From Scatomorpha merdigallinarum (GTDB lineage Bacteria; Bacillota; Clostridia; Oscillospirales; Oscillospiraceae), in contig DVJA01000019.1 of the NCBI GenBank assembly GCA_018710885.1, positions 30,086 to 94,085 of the forward strand: a stretch of 64,000 nt of DNA. Direction: 5' to 3'. A program made the translations under genes and the position numbers. Below, piece by piece: positions 31,454-40,004 of this stretch; positions within the stretch are counted from its first letter, which is position 1, and each line of letters starts with the position of its first letter. The notes below the pieces were generated by a model. That model worked only from the letters and a program-made list of their open reading frames with translations, was not told the origin of the DNA and ran no database searches.

Positions 31454-31495
31454 AAAAAGGGATACGAAACGCATGTGCGTTTCGTATCCCTTTTT
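31454..31495. terminator. Strong bidirectional terminator
   Basis: A 20-bp perfect stem (arms 31454-31473 and 31476-31495) with A and T tracts, between the convergent anchored-protein and DUF378 genes. Confidence 0.9.
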
Positions 31496-31507
31496 GACTT
31501 TTCGCGC

Positions 31508-31714
31508 TCAGTCCGTGACCTCGTCGCGGGAGCGGAACAGCAGCGTGACGCACCAGAGCGCGGCCAGACCTACGAGGGTGTAGATGACGCGGCTGACAGT
31601 GGCGGTCTGACCGCCGAAGAGCCACGCGACAAGGTCAAAGCGGAACAGTCCGATGCTGCCCCAGTTGATACCACCGATGATGGCAAGCACGAGGGCAATA
31701 CGGTCCATAATCAT
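31508..31714 (-). CDS. DUF378 family small membrane protein
   Basis: A 68-residue protein with two hydrophobic helices. The N-terminal IALVLAIIGGINWGSIGLFRFDLVAWLFGG is the family hallmark, followed by SRVIYTLVGLAALWCVTLL. Family members are conserved in Firmicutes and of unknown function. AAAGGAGG is 9 bases before the ATG. It stands alone, ending at the 20-bp terminator. Confidence 0.92.
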   Translation of the reverse strand: MIMDRIALVLAIIGGINWGSIGLFRFDLVAWLFGGQTATVSRVIYTLVGLAALWCVTLLFRSRDEVTD

Positions 31715-31815
31715 GCCTTGCGGCCTCCTTTGCGTTTTCTCATGCCATAGCTTTACCCGGGCGCAGCCGTTTTATGCAATCGACAAAACTAGTGCTATAA
31801 CGACTTTTTTCGCTC

Positions 31816-31844
31816 TTGAATTTTTTGCGCGCTCAAGCTATTAT
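31816..31844 (+). promoter_or_regulatory. Orphan promoter before a candidate small RNA
   Basis: TTGAAT (31816-31821), 17 bases, TATTAT (31839-31844), reading into a non-coding structured stretch. Confidence 0.6.
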
Positions 31845-31850
31845 TTAAGC

Positions 31851-31964
31851 ACAGCTTATCCAATTGTTGACCGGCCCCCACCGGTCGGCATGCGGGGACC
31901 CGGCTCATATCTTTATCCCACAACCCTGTCTTGGCGGGCTGCCCACGCGGCCCGCCGCCTTTTT
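31851..31964 (+). ncRNA. Candidate small structured RNA, about 114 nt
   Basis: Between an orphan promoter and a terminator (GGCGGGC...GCCCGCC then T5) there is no open frame. The RNA would fold with GACCGG/CCGGTC near its 5' half, and contains GGACCCGGCTCATATC and TCCCACAACCCTG stretches. I cannot match it safely to 6S, SRP, tmRNA or a known riboswitch, and no gene follows on the same strand, so a trans-acting RNA is the best reading. Confidence 0.5.
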
Positions 31965-31972
31965 ACGTGCAA

Positions 31973-32008
31973 AAACCGCCGCGTTTATTCTTTGTAACGC
32001 GGCGGTTT
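31973..32008. terminator. Bidirectional terminator
   Basis: AAACCGCCGCGTT/AACGCGGCGGTTT stem (13 bp) with flanking A and T tracts, serving the minus-strand gene ending at 32020. Confidence 0.8.
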
Positions 32009-32019
32009 ATTTTCATCTT

Positions 32020-32865
32020 TTAATCGCGGGAGGCTATGTTTTTGAAGATGTTCGCGGTCCTCCAGAGATAGACCAATTTAAGGATGTCCAGGACAATCAG
32101 ACTTATCGCTCCACCCAGCACAAAGAACAGGCCTACTATCACCGCAGCGAGCAAGGCGCCTCCCATAACTGCGATGCTTGCGTACACCTGCCACCGCCAG
32201 AGGCTCCTCCAGTTCCTACTGAGGCCATCGTCCACGCCTTCAAGCACATCGGCATGGCCGTTGTACTCGTTGTATATGCCTACAAGCGCCATTATGGCAG
32301 ACGCAAGGCCTATTATAAGTGCAAGCGTACCCTCGCCGCCGAGTACAATGATTTTCACTGCATCCAAAACGACGCACGCCAAAAGGAGCGCTCCCGCCTT
32401 GCGGTATCTCTCGCTCTCAGAGCGCAGTGCAAAAAGGATTGCGCCATAGCTGACGTTGTAGAGCAAAATTAGCGCTACTCCCGGCCAATACAGTTCCGGA
32501 ACTGCCTCGAGGACATAGTCGTTGCTGATTATCGTATGGATTATATTCGGTATCACCAGCCAGAAGAGCACGTTTAACCACTTGGCAAGCGGTTTGGCCC
32601 TGGCCGCTATCTGTTCTGCGCGCCGCGCCTCCTCTTCGCTCCGGCGTTGTCTCTCATCCGGGGCGCCGTCGCGCCTCGAATACAGTCCGCAGCGGTCGAT
32701 AAGCGTACACGTCTCGCAGCTCTCGTGGCCCTTTGTGCGGCAACAGCGCGCGATCTCGCAGTTCCCGCTCCAGATTGCTCCCGGCCCGCTCTTGCAGCCA
32801 GGACAGCGCTGCTCTGTAAACTCCCGGCACTCCGCGCAGGATTTGCCGCAGTAGCTCTCTGCCAT
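32020..32865 (-). CDS. Cys-rich zinc-binding N-terminus fused to a polytopic membrane domain
   Basis: A 281-residue protein. The first 65 residues carry about twelve Cys in CxxC-like pairs (YCGKSCAECREFTEQRCPGCK, NCEIARCCRTKGHESCETCTLIDRCG), resembling DUF3795-type zinc-binding modules. A charged, Arg-rich segment (residues ~70-90) follows, then five or six membrane helices. Start is ATG 32865 with GGGGGTG upstream. Not linked to its neighbours in one operon. Function unknown; the fusion suggests a membrane-tethered metal-binding or signalling protein. Confidence 0.75.
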   Translation of the reverse strand: MAESYCGKSCAECREFTEQRCPGCKSGPGAIWSGNCEIARCCRTKGHESCETCTLIDRCGLYSRRDGAPDERQRRSEEEARRAEQIAARAKPLAKWLNVLFWLVIPNIIHTIISNDYVLEAVPELYWPGVALILLYNVSYGAILFALRSESERYRKAGALLLACVVLDAVKIIVLGGEGTLALIIGLASAIMALVGIYNEYNGHADVLEGVDDGLSRNWRSLWRWQVYASIAVMGGALLAAVIVGLFFVLGGAISLIVLDILKLVYLWRTANIFKNIASRD

Positions 32866-32951
32866 GTCCCACACCCCCATATATTAATTTAAGTCCAGTT
32901 TAACATATAAAGATATATGCGGCAATGAGCTTTTATATAAAATGCAAAATA

Positions 32952-33446
32952 TTATGTCCAGGGCTCCACGCTTCCATCGGATAGATCTGCCAGCAGATAT
33001 TGCGTATAGCCCTCGGGACTTTCCGCTTCAAGTACCACTTTGTCGGGCTGCAGCAGAGAATCGCCGTCCAGCGTGATATAGCGCTCAATATCACTGTATC
33101 CCTGGGCGGCAAGGCGAGCCTCTACTTCGGCGACGGTGCATTGGGGCCAATGTGCCGCCGTCACGGCGATACCCGCCACCAGCACCAACACCATAGCGGC
33201 AAACTTGATCTTTCCGAGCCTGAACACCAGCAACGCAGCGAAGCGCCAGCGCAGTCTACCGGTGTCTTCGTCGTACATGGGCCTTGGCAGAAGAAAGAAC
33301 ACCGCCCAGAATGCTGTCAAATTGAACGCGAGACTGTTTATCGCGCCCGCGTAGACGCGCTCGTTTATAAGGTCACATACCAGACACACCGCCCCTACGA
33401 ACAGTGCGTAGCACACCGGGCTGAGCGCCCTTTTCAGAGTGTCCAC
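32952..33446 (-). CDS. Hypothetical membrane protein
   Basis: A 164-residue protein starting with GTG at 33446 (AAAGGGGGAAAGG upstream). Three hydrophobic helices (about residues 9-30, 34-55, 78-100) are followed by a soluble C-terminal part of about 60 residues (TVAEVEARLAAQGYSDIERYITLDGDSLLQPDKVVLEAE). No family recognised. It lies alone between the Cys-rich membrane protein gene and malQ. Confidence 0.65.
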   Translation of the reverse strand: MDTLKRALSPVCYALFVGAVCLVCDLINERVYAGAINSLAFNLTAFWAVFFLLPRPMYDEDTGRLRWRFAALLVFRLGKIKFAAMVLVLVAGIAVTAAHWPQCTVAEVEARLAAQGYSDIERYITLDGDSLLQPDKVVLEAESPEGYTQYLLADLSDGSVEPWT

Positions 33447-33518
33447 AGCCTTTCCCCCTTTCCAAAGCAATTAACTCACCGCCGCCCCGGAAAGTCAAGA
33501 AAAGTCTATGTAAAATGC

Positions 33519-33550
33519 AAAGGCCCTCCCGGACCAGCCGGGAGAGCCTT
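33519..33550 (-). terminator. Terminator of the CUT1-malQ operon
   Basis: AAGGCCCTCCCGG/CCGGGAGAGCCTT stem, one mismatch, just past the malQ stop. Confidence 0.7.
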
Positions 33551-33557
33551 GCTGTTT

Positions 33558-35090
33558 TTATTCAGTCTTTGCCTTCGCCGCCACAGCCTTTTCCGGCGCG
33601 GGGCTTTGAGGGTTGAGACGCCCGTACATGCGGGTGTACTCGTATATCTTGCGGCACAGCTCCTCCGTGAGCTGGCCCGGCTGGAGTCGCCAGCGCCAGT
33701 TCCCTGTCGGGTTGCCCGGCTCGTTCATACGCGCCTCGGCGCCGAGGCCGAGATAGTCCTGAATCTGCGCGACGAAGAGATCGGCCACGCTGGACATGCC
33801 GCCGCGTATGAGGCCCCAGTTGATGCCCTCACGTGAATGCAGGCCCAGATAGCGGCGCGCGTACTGCGCGTCCGCGCGGGCGATCTTCTTCCACCACTGC
33901 ATAACCGTCTCGTTGTCGTGTGTGCCTATGTAACACACGCAATTCGGCGTATAGGTGTGCGGCAGATAGTTGCTGGGCTCGCGCGAGTCAAAGGCGAACT
34001 CGAGCACTTTCATGCCCGGGAAGCCGGAGTCCTCGACCAGCTTCGTGACGCTCGGCGTCAGATAGCCCAGGTCCTCCGCTATGAAGCGCGTGTCGTGGAA
34101 CCAATCGCGCAGCACGCCCACGAGTCCGATACCCGGCCCTGTGCGCCACTCGCCGTTTATGGCGGTGGTGTCGCCGTAGGGTACCGCCCAGTAGCTGTCA
34201 AAGCCGCGGAAGTGGTCTATGCGTATGACGTCGTAGAGGTGCTTCGCGTTCTCGATGCGGCGTATCCACCAGCCATAGCCGTCGGCTTTCATACGCTCCC
34301 AGTCGTAGAGGGGATTGCCCCAGAGCTGGCCGTCGGCCGAGAAGTAGTCAGGCGGCACGCCCGCCACGGCCGTAGGCACATTGCGCTCGTCCAGCAGGAA
34401 GCTCTTGGGGTCGCTCCACACGTCGGCGCTGTCCAGTGCGACGTATATCGGGATATCGCCGATTATCTCTATGCCCAGAGAGTGGACGTACTCACGCAGG
34501 GCGTTCCACTGTTTGAAGAACAGGTATTGCGTGTACGTGAAGAGGCGTATGTCGCCGTCTAGCTCGCGGCGGTATTTTTCAAGCGCCTCGGGCTCGCGCA
34601 TGCGCGCGTCCTCATCCGGCCACTCAATCCAGCTCTTCATGCCGAAATGCCGTTTGAGAGCCATGAACAAGGCGTAGTCCGGCAGCCAGCCGCGGTTGGC
34701 CTCAATAAAAGCCTCAACCTCTTCCGCGTCACGCTCCCAGCCGCGCTCCGTCGCCAGGGCCAGCACCTCGAATCGGTTCTCGTATATTTTGCCGTAGTTG
34801 ACGTACATCGCGTCCTGGCCCCAGTCGATGCTCTCTACTTCCTCCCGCTTGAGCAGGCCGTCGTCGATAAGCAGGTCCAGGTCGATAAAGTACGGATTGC
34901 CCGCCGCAGCTGAGAAAGAGGAGTACGGCGAATCGCCATAGCTCGTCGGCCCCAGGGGAAGGATCTGCCACGCGCTCTGCCCGGCCGCGGCGAGGAAGTC
35001 GGCGAATTTATACGCCTCCTCGCCGAAGGAGCCAATGCCGTACCGGCTTGGCAGGGACGAGATTGGCAGCAGTATTCCGCTTTTGCGCAT
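33558..35090 (-). CDS. malQ: 4-alpha-glucanotransferase
   Basis: A 510-residue GH77 amylomaltase: RKSGILLPISSLPSRYGIGSFG, SPYSSFSAAAGNPYFIDLDLL, IIGDIPIYVALDSADVWS (nucleophile Asp region), IRIDHFRGFDSYWAVP, FIAEDLGYLTPSV (acid/base Glu) and YIGTHDNETVMQWW. It transfers alpha-1,4-glucan chains between maltodextrins in the cytoplasm. Its ATG lies 4 bases after the stop of the ABC permease gene, so it is the last gene of the LacI-linked sugar operon; this points to a maltodextrin or related alpha-glucoside as the imported sugar. Confidence 0.96.
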   Translation of the reverse strand: MRKSGILLPISSLPSRYGIGSFGEEAYKFADFLAAAGQSAWQILPLGPTSYGDSPYSSFSAAAGNPYFIDLDLLIDDGLLKREEVESIDWGQDAMYVNYGKIYENRFEVLALATERGWERDAEEVEAFIEANRGWLPDYALFMALKRHFGMKSWIEWPDEDARMREPEALEKYRRELDGDIRLFTYTQYLFFKQWNALREYVHSLGIEIIGDIPIYVALDSADVWSDPKSFLLDERNVPTAVAGVPPDYFSADGQLWGNPLYDWERMKADGYGWWIRRIENAKHLYDVIRIDHFRGFDSYWAVPYGDTTAINGEWRTGPGIGLVGVLRDWFHDTRFIAEDLGYLTPSVTKLVEDSGFPGMKVLEFAFDSREPSNYLPHTYTPNCVCYIGTHDNETVMQWWKKIARADAQYARRYLGLHSREGINWGLIRGGMSSVADLFVAQIQDYLGLGAEARMNEPGNPTGNWRWRLQPGQLTEELCRKIYEYTRMYGRLNPQSPAPEKAVAAKAKTE

Positions 35091-35094
35091 ACAA

Positions 35095-35937
35095 TTACCC
35101 CTTTACAGCGCCCGAAAGGACGCCCTTGATAATGTGCTTCTGGCCGAGCAAGTATAGCACAACTATGGGCAGGATTGCAAGCATGATACAGGCCATCATC
35201 GGGCCCCACTCAACGCGGCCGTAGCTGCCCTTGAAGAACTGAATCAGCATTGGTATTGTCTTGTACTTGTCTATGTCGAGCACCAGCGTAGGCAGGAGGT
35301 AGTCGTTCCAAATCCACATGGCCTCAAGTATTGAAACTGACACCATCGTGGGACGCAGCAGCGGGAACACTATCTTGAAATAGGTCTGGAAGGGGTTGCA
35401 GCCGTCTATCATGGCCGCCTCCTCTATCTCCAGCGGCACCGTCTTCATAAAGCCGCAGAACATGAACACGGCGAGGCCCGCGCCGAAACCGAGGTAAATT
35501 ATCCACAGCGTCCAGGGCGTGCGCAGGTGCAGGGTGTCTGCCATATTGGACAGGGTGAACATGACCATCTGGAAGGGAACTACCATGCTGAAAGCGCAGA
35601 GGCCATAGAGCAGCTTAGTAAAGCGCGTGCGCACACGCGTTATGTACCAGGCAAACATGCTGCAGAAGATCAGGATGGCGAAAACGCTGGTCACAGTTAT
35701 AAATACGCTGTAAAACAGGCTGGAGAAGAAGCCCTGGCGGGCGATTGCATCCACATAGTTGTCAAGCCCTGCAAAGGTTTCGGCCGCAGGGAGTTGGAAG
35801 GCCGTGGAGGTGCTGATGGCCGTCGGAGTCTTGAGAGATATCATTAGCACCATGAAGATCGGATACATCCAGAGGACGCAAACTATGGTCATGGCGATAC
35901 TCCAGAAGCGGTTTACTCCTTTTCTTGCTTTTACCAT
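35095..35937 (-). CDS. CUT1 sugar ABC transporter permease (MalG-like)
   Basis: A 280-residue permease with six membrane helices. The EAA loop for ATPase contact is seen at PLEIEEAAMIDGCNPFQTYFKIVFPLLRPT. The N-terminus is MVKARKGVNRFWSIAM. Its ATG at 35937 overlaps the stop of the partner permease by one base (TAATG), so the two are translationally coupled. It forms the membrane channel with the MalF-like protein. No ATPase gene lies in the operon; a shared MsmX-type ATPase encoded elsewhere is the usual solution in Firmicutes. Confidence 0.95.
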   Translation of the reverse strand: MVKARKGVNRFWSIAMTIVCVLWMYPIFMVLMISLKTPTAISTSTAFQLPAAETFAGLDNYVDAIARQGFFSSLFYSVFITVTSVFAILIFCSMFAWYITRVRTRFTKLLYGLCAFSMVVPFQMVMFTLSNMADTLHLRTPWTLWIIYLGFGAGLAVFMFCGFMKTVPLEIEEAAMIDGCNPFQTYFKIVFPLLRPTMVSVSILEAMWIWNDYLLPTLVLDIDKYKTIPMLIQFFKGSYGRVEWGPMMACIMLAILPIVVLYLLGQKHIIKGVLSGAVKG

Positions 35938-36788
35938 TATTGCTGCACCTCCTTTTTGCGGGTAGCGCGGAGCTGGATGAAAGATATGGCCACGACAATT
36001 ACGCAGAATATGACGGCCTTGGCCTGGCCTATGCCCTTCCACTGCGGCCCGGAACGTGAATAGAAGGTGTAATAGATGTTATAGGCCAGCAGTTCACTGT
36101 TGTGCATCGGCTCGCCGCCGGTGAGGGCCAGGTTCTGGTCGAAGAGCTTGAAGGAGTTGGTCAGCGTGAGGAAGAGGCATATAGTGATGCTGGACATGAG
36201 GTTGGGGAGCTTGACCTTCCAGAAAGTCTGCCAGGGCGTGGCGCCGTCAATCTCCGCAGCCTCAATAAGCGACTCGGGTATGCTCTGCAAGCCGGCTACA
36301 TAAATTATCATCATATAGCCGATCTGCTGCCAGCACATGAGAATTACAAGGCCCCAGAAGCCTGCTGTGGCATCCAGTTCCAACAGCGGACGCTCAAGAA
36401 GCGCGAGAGCGCAGTTGAGCAGTATCTGCCAGATGTAGCCGAGCACTATGCCGCCTATCAGGTTCGGCATGAAGAACACTGTGCGGAAGGCGTTCGTGCC
36501 GCGTATCGCACGGGTGAGAATCAGCGCCACTGCAAGGCCGCCCACGTTAATCACTATAGTGGTTACCACGACGAAGGCGCAGTTGTACCAAAATGCGTGT
36601 GTAAAGGTGCTGTCGGCAAAGGCGCGCATGAAGTTTGAAAATCCGATGAGTGTGGCGTCCTTGACCGTAGTAAACTGACAGAGCGAGAGGTACAGGCCCT
36701 GTATGAACGGTATGATGAAGCCGATGACAAATGCTATAAGCGTTGGAAGCACAAACACCGGCCACCATTTCTTTGTAGCTTTTTCCAC
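35937..36788 (-). CDS. CUT1 sugar ABC transporter permease (MalF-like)
   Basis: A 283-residue permease: six helices, no large periplasmic loop. N-terminus WWPVFVLPTLIAFVIGFIIPFIQGLYLSL; EAA loop PESLIEAAEIDGATPWQTFWKVKLPNLMSS. It pairs with the downstream MalG-like subunit. The gene follows the solute-binding protein gene after a gap that carries a very stable hairpin. Confidence 0.95.
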   Translation of the reverse strand: MEKATKKWWPVFVLPTLIAFVIGFIIPFIQGLYLSLCQFTTVKDATLIGFSNFMRAFADSTFTHAFWYNCAFVVVTTIVINVGGLAVALILTRAIRGTNAFRTVFFMPNLIGGIVLGYIWQILLNCALALLERPLLELDATAGFWGLVILMCWQQIGYMMIIYVAGLQSIPESLIEAAEIDGATPWQTFWKVKLPNLMSSITICLFLTLTNSFKLFDQNLALTGGEPMHNSELLAYNIYYTFYSRSGPQWKGIGQAKAVIFCVIVVAISFIQLRATRKKEVQQ

Positions 36789-36876
36789 AGCTATCCCCCC
36801 CCGGAATAGTATTTCGCCGCTCGGGCAGAACGTGCCCCGCGCGGGCGCGCGGCCTGCCCGGGCGGCGTTTAAAAGG

Positions 36877-36902
36877 GGGGCCGCCGGATATCCGGCGGCC
36901 CC
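36877..36902 (-). terminator. Hairpin between binding protein and permease genes
   Basis: A 13-bp perfect palindrome GGGGCCGCCGGAT/ATCCGGCGGCCCC, followed on the minus strand by CCTTTTAAA. It probably ends part of the transcripts or protects the binding-protein mRNA, giving excess binding protein. Confidence 0.75.
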
Positions 36903-36934
36903 GGAAAGCTCAAGCTTTCAAGTCACATTCAGGC

Positions 36935-38302
36935 TCAGCCGTTGGCCAGGGCGTACTCAGCGGCCCAGTTGTCGACGAAGGCGGTGACAACCTGCTGCCA
37001 CATCTCGTCGGTCTGGTTGGCGGCGTACTGCGCAAGCGCGGAGCCGAGCATGTTCTTCCACTCCTCAGAGGGCATGGTGGTGAAGTTCCAGGAAACCGGA
37101 GTCTTGCCGTCGGCGGTCATCTGAGCGTCGAGCTGGACGAAGAGGTTCTGGCTCTCCGGAGCCTGCTTGAACGGGATGGCAAAGCCCATGCCGGCCTCGC
37201 CGGAAGGCATGGCGCCCTCGCCGCCGGTCATGGCCTGCAGGGCCACGGGATCGGTGACGCACCAGTACATGAAGTCAAGAGTGGCCTGGATGTCTTCCTC
37301 GCTGGCGTTCTTATTGACGCACCAGTAGTTCTCGGAGCCGGTGCACAGGCCCTGGTTGGCCTCGTCGCCAACGCCGAAGTAAATGGGGATCATGGTGACT
37401 TCATCAGCAGAGAGCTTGCCCTCGCCGGTGACGTTGGCGAACTCCCAGGAGCCGTTCTGATAGAACACAGCCTGGCCGCCGACAAACTCGTTGGTGGCGT
37501 CGGTAGCGGTCTTCATGGTGAGCTCACTCGGGTCGCAGGTGGCGTTGTTTATGTAGAGGTCCCAAATGGCGCGGTAGTTGTCGAGGTAGGTGCCCTTGAT
37601 GGCGTCGGTGGAGGTGATGCCGTCATCCTGGTACTCGAAGTATATCGGCAGGTTGGCCAGGTGGGTCTTGAAACGCCAGTCGGAGCTGCTCTCCATGCCG
37701 GCAGAGGTGAACGCGCTGAAGCCCAGCTCTGCGCTGCGGGCGGTGATGTCCTCGGCGACGGCCTTGAGGTCGTCAAAGCTCTGGATGTCGTCCACAGTAT
37801 ATCCGGCCTGCTCAAGCAGAGTGGTGTTGACAATGATGCCGTAGCTCTCAATGACGTAGGCAATACCGAGGGTGGCGTCGCCGTCCTTGAGGGCATAATC
37901 CTCGGTGGTCAGCTCGCCGAGAATGTCGCTGCCGGTGAGGTCGTAGCAGTAAGTCTTCCAGTTGTTGAGGCCGACGGGGCCATTGACCTGGAACATGGTC
38001 GGGGCGTCTTCCTTGGCCATCTCACTGGTGAGCTGGGTCTCATAGTTGCCGGAAGCAGCGGTGACAACCTTGACGGGAACGCCGGTCTGTTCGGTGTAGT
38101 ACGCGGCGAGCTCCTGCCACTGAGCGTCCTGCTCGGGCTTGAAGTTCAGATAATAGACGCTGCCGCCTTCGGCGCTGGCGCTCGGCGCAGTGCTTGCCTC
38201 GGTGCCCGGTTCGGTGCTCGTAGTAGGAGCAGGCTCTTCGCCGCAGGCCGCGAGCGCGAATACCATCACGAGCGCGAGAAGCAGTGCAAGAAACTTCTTC
38301 AT
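36935..38302 (-). CDS. CUT1 sugar ABC transporter substrate-binding lipoprotein
   Basis: A 455-residue family 1 solute-binding protein. Lipobox signal MKKFLALLLALVMVFALAAC, then a short Thr/Ser/Glu linker (EEPAPTTSTEPGTEAS), then a domain with VYYLNFKPEQDAQWQELAAYYTEQTGVPVKVV and GQAVFYQNGSWEFANV, typical of maltose or multi-sugar binding proteins. The ATG follows AGGAG. It is encoded between the LacI gene and the permeases. Confidence 0.95.
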   Translation of the reverse strand: MKKFLALLLALVMVFALAACGEEPAPTTSTEPGTEASTAPSASAEGGSVYYLNFKPEQDAQWQELAAYYTEQTGVPVKVVTAASGNYETQLTSEMAKEDAPTMFQVNGPVGLNNWKTYCYDLTGSDILGELTTEDYALKDGDATLGIAYVIESYGIIVNTTLLEQAGYTVDDIQSFDDLKAVAEDITARSAELGFSAFTSAGMESSSDWRFKTHLANLPIYFEYQDDGITSTDAIKGTYLDNYRAIWDLYINNATCDPSELTMKTATDATNEFVGGQAVFYQNGSWEFANVTGEGKLSADEVTMIPIYFGVGDEANQGLCTGSENYWCVNKNASEEDIQATLDFMYWCVTDPVALQAMTGGEGAMPSGEAGMGFAIPFKQAPESQNLFVQLDAQMTADGKTPVSWNFTTMPSEEWKNMLGSALAQYAANQTDEMWQQVVTAFVDNWAAEYALANG

Positions 38303-38435
38303 ACTTTTACATCTCCTGTTTGAATTTTTTTATTTTTCACGGACGTGTCCGCAAAAACCGTTATTTTGCTTTGCACGCGGCGCAAAGCAAACAGCCATGG
38401 CTGTTTTATGCAGGATTTAAGTTAAGCCCAAACTT

Positions 38436-39449
38436 TCAGGCCGGCGGCGCGATTGAAGCTCCGGCCCGGAACTGGGTTTCAACCACTATGTGGCGGCTCT
38501 TGGTCCACCCGTTCATGACGTCGAGGAGTATCTTCACGCTCTCCTCACCCATGCGGGCCATCGGCTGGCACAGCGTTGTGAGCGTCGGCCTCGTATATTC
38601 TGAGAGCGACAGGCCGTCTATCGCTATCACCGAGCAGTCTCGCGGCACGCTCCTGCCGCAGTCGTCCAGCGCCTTGATGGCCGCGATGGCCATGGCGTCC
38701 GAGATGGAGAATATTGCGCTGAAATCGCTCCCCGACTCAACGAGCTCCATTGTTGCCCTGTAGCCATCCTCCATCGAGAAAGAACCGGAGCGCGCCACAA
38801 GCGCCCCGTCCGGTTCCACGCCGTGTTCACGCAGCGCTTTTAAATATCCGCGGTAACGCAGCTCGCTTATGGAGCGGTCATCCGTCTCGGCCACGAGACA
38901 TGCTATGCGCTTATGCCCGAGCCGCAGCAGTTCATTCACTGCCCTTTCAGCGGCCAGCTCGTCCTCTATCGTCACGGAGGAATAGCTCTCCCGGTCCAGC
39001 GAGCCGAAGCTGTTGTTGTACGAGCAACATACAAAGGGCACGGTGATAAGCCCGAGCTCCTCCGGCGAATAGTCCCAACGTCCTCCAAGGAAAATCAGCC
39101 CGCGGAGCTTCTTTTCCCGCTCCATGATGGCGCCGCGCTCTATTTCATCAGCGTTTGCCGATATCTGCTGCATCACCAGCGTGTACCCTGCGGCGTCTAT
39201 CTCGCGGCCAATTACCTTTATAATCTCAGAGTAGAAGGGATTGGACACTCCGCGCACGACCAGGCCTATGGCATCAGAGCTGGTTTTTACAAGGGAACGG
39301 GCAGAGTTGTTGGGCACGTAGTTGCTCTTGCGCACCGTTTCCAGCACCGCTTCCCTGACCGCCGGGCTCACATCCGGCCGCTCGTTGAGCACGCGGGAAA
39401 CCGTGCTCACCGAAACTCCGCAGAGTCTCGCAATGTCTTTGATAGTCAC
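38436..39449 (-). CDS. LacI-family transcriptional regulator
   Basis: A 337-residue LacI/GalR protein. Helix-turn-helix: TIKDIARLCGVSVSTVSRVLNERPDVSPAVREAVLETVRKSNYVPN; then the hinge and a periplasmic-binding-like effector domain. Start is GTG at 39449, with GGGAGGGG upstream. It is the first gene of the sugar-transport group, and a perfect palindromic operator lies 31 bases upstream of its start, so it is autoregulated and probably controls the downstream transporter, with a sugar effector. Confidence 0.95.
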   Translation of the reverse strand: MTIKDIARLCGVSVSTVSRVLNERPDVSPAVREAVLETVRKSNYVPNNSARSLVKTSSDAIGLVVRGVSNPFYSEIIKVIGREIDAAGYTLVMQQISANADEIERGAIMEREKKLRGLIFLGGRWDYSPEELGLITVPFVCCSYNNSFGSLDRESYSSVTIEDELAAERAVNELLRLGHKRIACLVAETDDRSISELRYRGYLKALREHGVEPDGALVARSGSFSMEDGYRATMELVESGSDFSAIFSISDAMAIAAIKALDDCGRSVPRDCSVIAIDGLSLSEYTRPTLTTLCQPMARMGEESVKILLDVMNGWTKSRHIVVETQFRAGASIAPPA

Positions 39450-39479
39450 GCGAAACCCCTCCCTCATGCGCGGCTTGAA

Positions 39480-39497
39480 AACGTTACCGGTAACGTT
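39480..39497. promoter_or_regulatory. LacI operator palindrome
   Basis: AACGTTACCGGTAACGTT is a perfect 18-base palindrome with a central CG, as LacI/GalR operators have. No second copy was seen before the binding-protein gene. Confidence 0.8.
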
Positions 39498-39544
39498 CCC
39501 GGCGTCTTGGTAATTAAACTTTAGCCGCTCTTGTTTGAAAAGTC

Positions 39545-39593
39545 AATCGAAACAATACTTAAAGCATTCGATTTGTTAAATATGTTCGATTTG
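39545..39593. repeat. TTCGATTTG short repeats
   Basis: TTCGATTTG occurs at 39567-39575 and 39585-39593, 18 bases apart, and its inverse AATCGAA at 39545-39551. They lie in the AT-rich gap between the divergent lacI and feoA genes. Confidence 0.5.
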
Positions 39594-39679
39594 ATCCCCG
39601 GCAATTTAGTTAATTTTCCCTCTCACCTGTCCAACATGAACGGGCCGTCTGTGCAAATCAAAAAATTAGTCACGACTAT

Positions 39680-39732
39680 TGACAAATCACACCCGATGTA
39701 TTAAACTTCTTAGGTGGTTAGAGATATCTAAC
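39680..39732 (+). promoter_or_regulatory. feo operon promoter and metal-regulator-like dyad
   Basis: TTGACA (about 39679-39684), 17 bases and TAAACT form the promoter. GTTAGA-GATA-TCTAAC (39717-39732), preceded by TTAGGTG, resembles DtxR/IdeR-type operators. Iron repression is inference. Confidence 0.55.
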
Positions 39733-39774
39733 TTACTGCCGGGCTCCGGCCCGGGTTTGACAGGAGGAAGGCAA

Positions 39775-39993
39775 ATGCTTCCGCTTTCGATGGCCGGCGA
39801 GGGGACAACCCAGACCATAGTAAAAATCACCGGGAAGGACGAGGTACGCCGGCACCTCGCCGAGTTGGGTCTTGTCGTGGGCGAAGAAGTTATGGTTGTA
39901 AATTCGCTCGCGGGGAACCTGATACTCCAGGTAAAGGAAAGCCGCATTGCCCTGGACAGGGCTCTGTGCACAAGAATCATGGTAAATGGTTAG
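39775..39993 (+). CDS. feoA: FeoA ferrous iron transport protein, first copy
   Basis: A 72-residue FeoA with an SH3-like fold: MLPLSMAGEGTTQTIVKITGKDEVRRHLAELGLVVGEEVMVVNS, then ILQVKESRIALDRALCTRI. It assists FeoB in ferrous iron uptake at the inner membrane face. AGGAGG precedes the ATG at 39775; the longer frame upstream runs through the promoter. It is followed 11 bases later by a second feoA. Confidence 0.93.
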   Translation: MLPLSMAGEGTTQTIVKITGKDEVRRHLAELGLVVGEEVMVVNSLAGNLILQVKESRIALDRALCTRIMVNG

Positions 39994-40004
39994 GGGGTAG
40001 TCAT

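Noticed and set aside
31851..31964. Naming the small RNA as 6S or SRP RNA
   Set aside because: No SRP apical motif and no long 6S-type open-bubble rod could be drawn with confidence.
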